From CAYOFK01 sp964403185 (GTDB lineage Bacteria; Bacteroidota; Bacteroidia; Bacteroidales; VadinHA17): 6,782 bases of DNA. Shown here one piece after another: positions 4,515 through 6,782 of the stretch. Under the pieces are notes generated by a model, which saw only the letters and a program-made list of their open reading frames with translations, searched no databases and had not been told where the DNA came from. Position numbers and translations under genes: made by a program. Location: assembly GCA_964403185.1 (NCBI GenBank), contig CAYOFK010000155.1, forward strand, positions 1 to 6,782, in the 5' to 3' direction. Each line of letters starts with the position of its first letter. The stretch's first letter is position 1.

Positions 4515-6488
4515 TTATTTCAATGTAATATTAACCTTATCAGTTCCTGCCTTTTGGGAAACAACTTTAAGTTCAATTTTATCACCTGATTTTCCTTTGA
4601 TTAGCCATTCGTATTTTTGTCTCTTTCCTGAACCGGCCAGAGCCTGAAAGAAATTAGTTTTGGCATTTCCTGAAATAATTGTTTCTGGTTTAACACCAAG
4701 CTGAACCATAGTTGGGCGAACAGATCTTGAAGTAACTCCATGACTAAGAGAGGTAGGAAGAAATCCGGCATTTTCTACTTCAGCTTTAATTCTGAATATA
4801 CCGCCTCCATGATTAACAACCTCAGTTTTAGCAATTTTTACATTTGCATATAAACTGGATAACCATACAGCGAACTTTCCATGAGCCTCACCCAGTTCAA
4901 CAATTTTAGATGCAGGCGGGTTATTTATCTCATAAGGGGTAAATCCACCTATTTCAACCTCCCCAAATTCCGGATGCATAAAAGTCTGCCAGTCAACAAA
5001 TCCTTTTATCTTATTTTTATCCAAATAAGAAAGAAATTTTTTATCAATTCCTCCGCTTGGGGAACTGCCAGGAGCAGATATTCCCGGTGAAATTGGGCGA
5101 CCGGCACCAGCTCCCCTGGTTTGTCTTGCCCGAGTTGCAGCCTGGGCAGCATCTCCTCTTTCATCACCAGCTGGTCTTTCATTCACTCTGGGAGCATCTT
5201 CTTCTACATCAATACCCCAGCCGGGAGTAGAAAATGAAAGTACACCAAACTGAAAATAACCATACTGAAAAAATGCACCTTTTGGATCTCTTAAGGGTGG
5301 TTGTGTTTTGATGCCAGTTAATTCTTTATACATTTCACCCGCTTTTTTGAAATATTCCAAATCAGCAGTATTAAAGGTTGTTGCTGCCTTTCTTGATGGT
5401 CTTTGTCTGCCAGTGGGTGCCGCAGTCTGTTGAGCCTGTCTGCCTCCACCCATTCTAAACATGCCACCAAATCTGTTTCCTCTACCTGTGCTAATCATTC
5501 CAACCTTAGCGGCACCAGAATAGCTTTCATTGGCGATACTAACTAGATCGATTCCTTTATCTGAACTTAATTTCCCTTTTGAATTTGGAGAATTTATAAG
5601 GTTGTCACTCGCCCCGAAATTCAACATGATGGCAATATTTCTGTGTTTTATTACCCAGGACATTAATGCGACAGACTCATTTTCACTTACCATGTGCCAT
5701 CCAGCATCATCCTTGAAATAGGGATAATTATGCATAAAGTTTCGGTTAATATCAACTCCTCCAATTGGATCTTCGTTTATAAATCCATCATTATCATTGT
5801 CAATACCTTCCCAGTAAATTGAATATGCACCGGCTTCACCTTTTTGGGGATCTGCTTTTTTCATTAGCCTGGGCTCATCCTTATTTATCATATAAAGACC
5901 ATTTTCATCTTTCACTCTCATCATAGTAATAAGGCCGTCCTTATTCAGATCATCAGGACCATCCTCATCCATTCTGCCATCATTATCACCATCATAACCA
6001 AACATGTTCGTTTTTTTCCCAGTCTTAACATTATCAAACATCTTTTCTGCTCCATCAGGATTCATCCGTGGTATGATATAATATACATGCTTATCAATGC
6101 TCTCTTTAACTGCCTCATCTGAGCTGTAGTTTTTTAATAGGTGGTTTATAACTGTTAAAGAGATCTCACTTCCGATAAGATGATCACCCTCAAAATTTGC
6201 ACCTATTAACATGCCTGGTCTCTCATCCACCGGAGCCCCATCTGGATTAGCTATTGTAACCAACCAGAGATCACGTCCCTCAATGGTTTTCCCGATAGAT
6301 TCAATTTCAGCAATGCTCTTGTTTGCATTTACAAGACTTTTTAACTCTTTTGTCATCTCATCATAATTATGATATGAAGAGAAGTCCTGAGACACAGCAG
6401 CTGGAGCATAAATGAGTATTCCTATAATAGTAATTGTTATTATAAACATCAGTTTGCTTTTAACAACAGATCTCATAATGTTATTCAC
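4515..6488 (-). CDS. Secreted M14-family carboxypeptidase-like protein with degenerate active site (probable pseudopeptidase)
   Basis: This 657-residue paralog of the neighbouring carboxypeptidase has a signal peptide (about 1-33, cleavage near AAVS/QD). Shared landmarks in order are ANPDG (80-84), GANFEGDHLIGSE (96-108), MNPDG (142-146), calcium-type loops (166-188 and 230-240), VDINRNF (245-251), HPEFGEVEIGG (505-515) and a C-terminal beta domain with VENAGFLPT (571-579). The catalytic residues differ: the zinc pair His-x-x-Glu is Glu100-x-x-His103, the third zinc His aligns with Gly292 (LNFGAS), and the catalytic Glu aligns with Pro422 (SFSTPGW). Only Arg249 of NRN is kept. Two Arg/Gly-rich, low-complexity insertions (about 333-370 and 429-480) flank the lost catalytic position and are absent from the paralog. 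It is first in the operon. The start is GTG 6488, with AAGGAGG 5 bases upstream. Normal carboxypeptidase activity is unlikely; a binding, regulatory or altered-metal role is inferred. Confidence 0.88.
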   Translation of the reverse strand: MNNIMRSVVKSKLMFIITITIIGILIYAPAAVSQDFSSYHNYDEMTKELKSLVNANKSIAEIESIGKTIEGRDLWLVTIANPDGAPVDERPGMLIGANFEGDHLIGSEISLTVINHLLKNYSSDEAVKESIDKHVYYIIPRMNPDGAEKMFDNVKTGKKTNMFGYDGDNDGRMDEDGPDDLNKDGLITMMRVKDENGLYMINKDEPRLMKKADPQKGEAGAYSIYWEGIDNDNDGFINEDPIGGVDINRNFMHNYPYFKDDAGWHMVSENESVALMSWVIKHRNIAIMLNFGASDNLINSPNSKGKLSSDKGIDLVSIANESYSGAAKVGMISTGRGNRFGGMFRMGGGRQAQQTAAPTGRQRPSRKAATTFNTADLEYFKKAGEMYKELTGIKTQPPLRDPKGAFFQYGYFQFGVLSFSTPGWGIDVEEDAPRVNERPAGDERGDAAQAATRARQTRGAGAGRPISPGISAPGSSPSGGIDKKFLSYLDKNKIKGFVDWQTFMHPEFGEVEIGGFTPYEINNPPASKIVELGEAHGKFAVWLSSLYANVKIAKTEVVNHGGGIFRIKAEVENAGFLPTSLSHGVTSRSVRPTMVQLGVKPETIISGNAKTNFFQALAGSGKRQKYEWLIKGKSGDKIELKVVSQKAGTDKVNITLK

Positions 6489-6493
6489 TTTGT

Positions 6494-6500
6494 CCTCCTT
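6494..6500 (-). promoter_or_regulatory. Strong ribosome binding site for the first M14 gene
   Basis: AAGGAGG on the - strand sits 5 bases before GTG (6488-6486). An ATG four codons further in has no suitably spaced site. A consensus Shine-Dalgarno is notable because the trans-sulfuration gene in this window has none. Confidence 0.7.
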
Positions 6501-6582
6501 TTTGGGTTTAGTAATTAAAAGTTTATCAGTTTTAAAAAATGAAAATTACTAAAAAAAAATCATAAGAAAATCATTAATATTT

Positions 6583-6618
6583 ATTCAGTATATCGAGGCT
6601 TGATTTTTGAATACTGAA
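6583..6618. promoter_or_regulatory. Inverted repeat in the M14 operon promoter region, possible operator
   Basis: TTCAGTAT (6584-6591) and ATACTGAA (6611-6618) form a perfect 8-bp inverted repeat with a 19-base spacer. On the - strand the left arm overlaps TATACT, a possible -10 hexamer, about 100 bases upstream of the GTG start. No TAnnTTTG box was found on the - strand between 6489 and 6741. The rest of this intergenic stretch is AT-rich and otherwise unremarkable. A regulatory role is inferred from position only. Confidence 0.35.
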
Positions 6619-6702
6619 GTCTAAATTGGTTTAATCTCAAAAACTCGTTTAACTGGTTTCAACTTATAACCGTTAGGGGTACAACTAAGGGCAAAATGTT
6701 TT

Positions 6703-6731
6703 TTTGATTTCTCAGAAAAATTGTATTTTTG
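6703..6731 (+). promoter_or_regulatory. Bacteroidota-type promoter for tRNA-Gly
   Basis: TATTTTTG (6724-6731) matches TAnnTTTG exactly, and TTTG (6703-6706) provides a -33 element with a 17-base spacer. The -7 box ends 10 bases before the tRNA 5' end. This is the better of the two promoters in the window and supports a Bacteroidota host. Confidence 0.75.
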
Positions 6732-6741
6732 CAGCATACAG

Positions 6742-6782
<41 letters not shown>

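Noticed and set aside
4475..4520. The two M14 genes as one gene split by frameshift
   Set aside because: Each has its own signal peptide, ribosome binding site, complete peptidase-like domain and C-terminal domain; they are tandem paralogs.

Overview
The window reads as part of a Bacteroidota chromosome. The best evidence is two exact TAnnTTTG boxes, the -7 element of the Bacteroidota housekeeping sigma factor, placed 10-12 bases upstream of the two tRNA genes. Gene content (an HtrA-like protease, a trans-sulfuration enzyme with no Shine-Dalgarno sequence, large secreted M14 peptidases) fits this. Genus cannot be read from the sequence.

Layout from left to right: (1) the 3' part of a trypsin-like/PDZ (HtrA-type) protease on the + strand, whose real start lies outside the window; (2) a convergent gene on the - strand for a PLP-dependent Cys/Met-metabolism (trans-sulfuration) enzyme, with a possible weak shared terminator between the two; (3) an AT-rich intergenic region of about 330 bases holding a solo IS-end-like sequence and a short hairpin repeat; (4) tRNA-Leu(UAA) on the + strand with its own promoter and a very strong hairpin terminator; (5) a two-gene - strand operon of large exported M14-type proteins, transcribed from right to left; (6) a divergent promoter region; and (7) the 5' half of tRNA-Gly(GCC), cut by the window edge.

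The most interesting part is the M14 pair. The downstream gene (2690-4477) keeps the full zinc carboxypeptidase active site: HxxE, a distal His, NRN and a catalytic Glu. The upstream gene (4515-6488) is clearly its paralog over the whole length, including DxDxDG calcium-type loops and the C-terminal beta domain. In it the two zinc ligands are exchanged (HGNE becomes EGDH), the third His is Gly, and the catalytic Glu is replaced by Pro-Gly. It also carries two GC-rich, Arg/Gly-rich insertions around the altered active site. It therefore looks like a co-expressed pseudopeptidase or a re-purposed metal site, not a normal carboxypeptidase.

The M14 operon is lower in GC (about 35% in sampled rows) than the left genes (about 47-52%). 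It also uses strong GGAGG ribosome binding sites with GTG starts, unlike the trans-sulfuration gene. This may reflect a separate origin.
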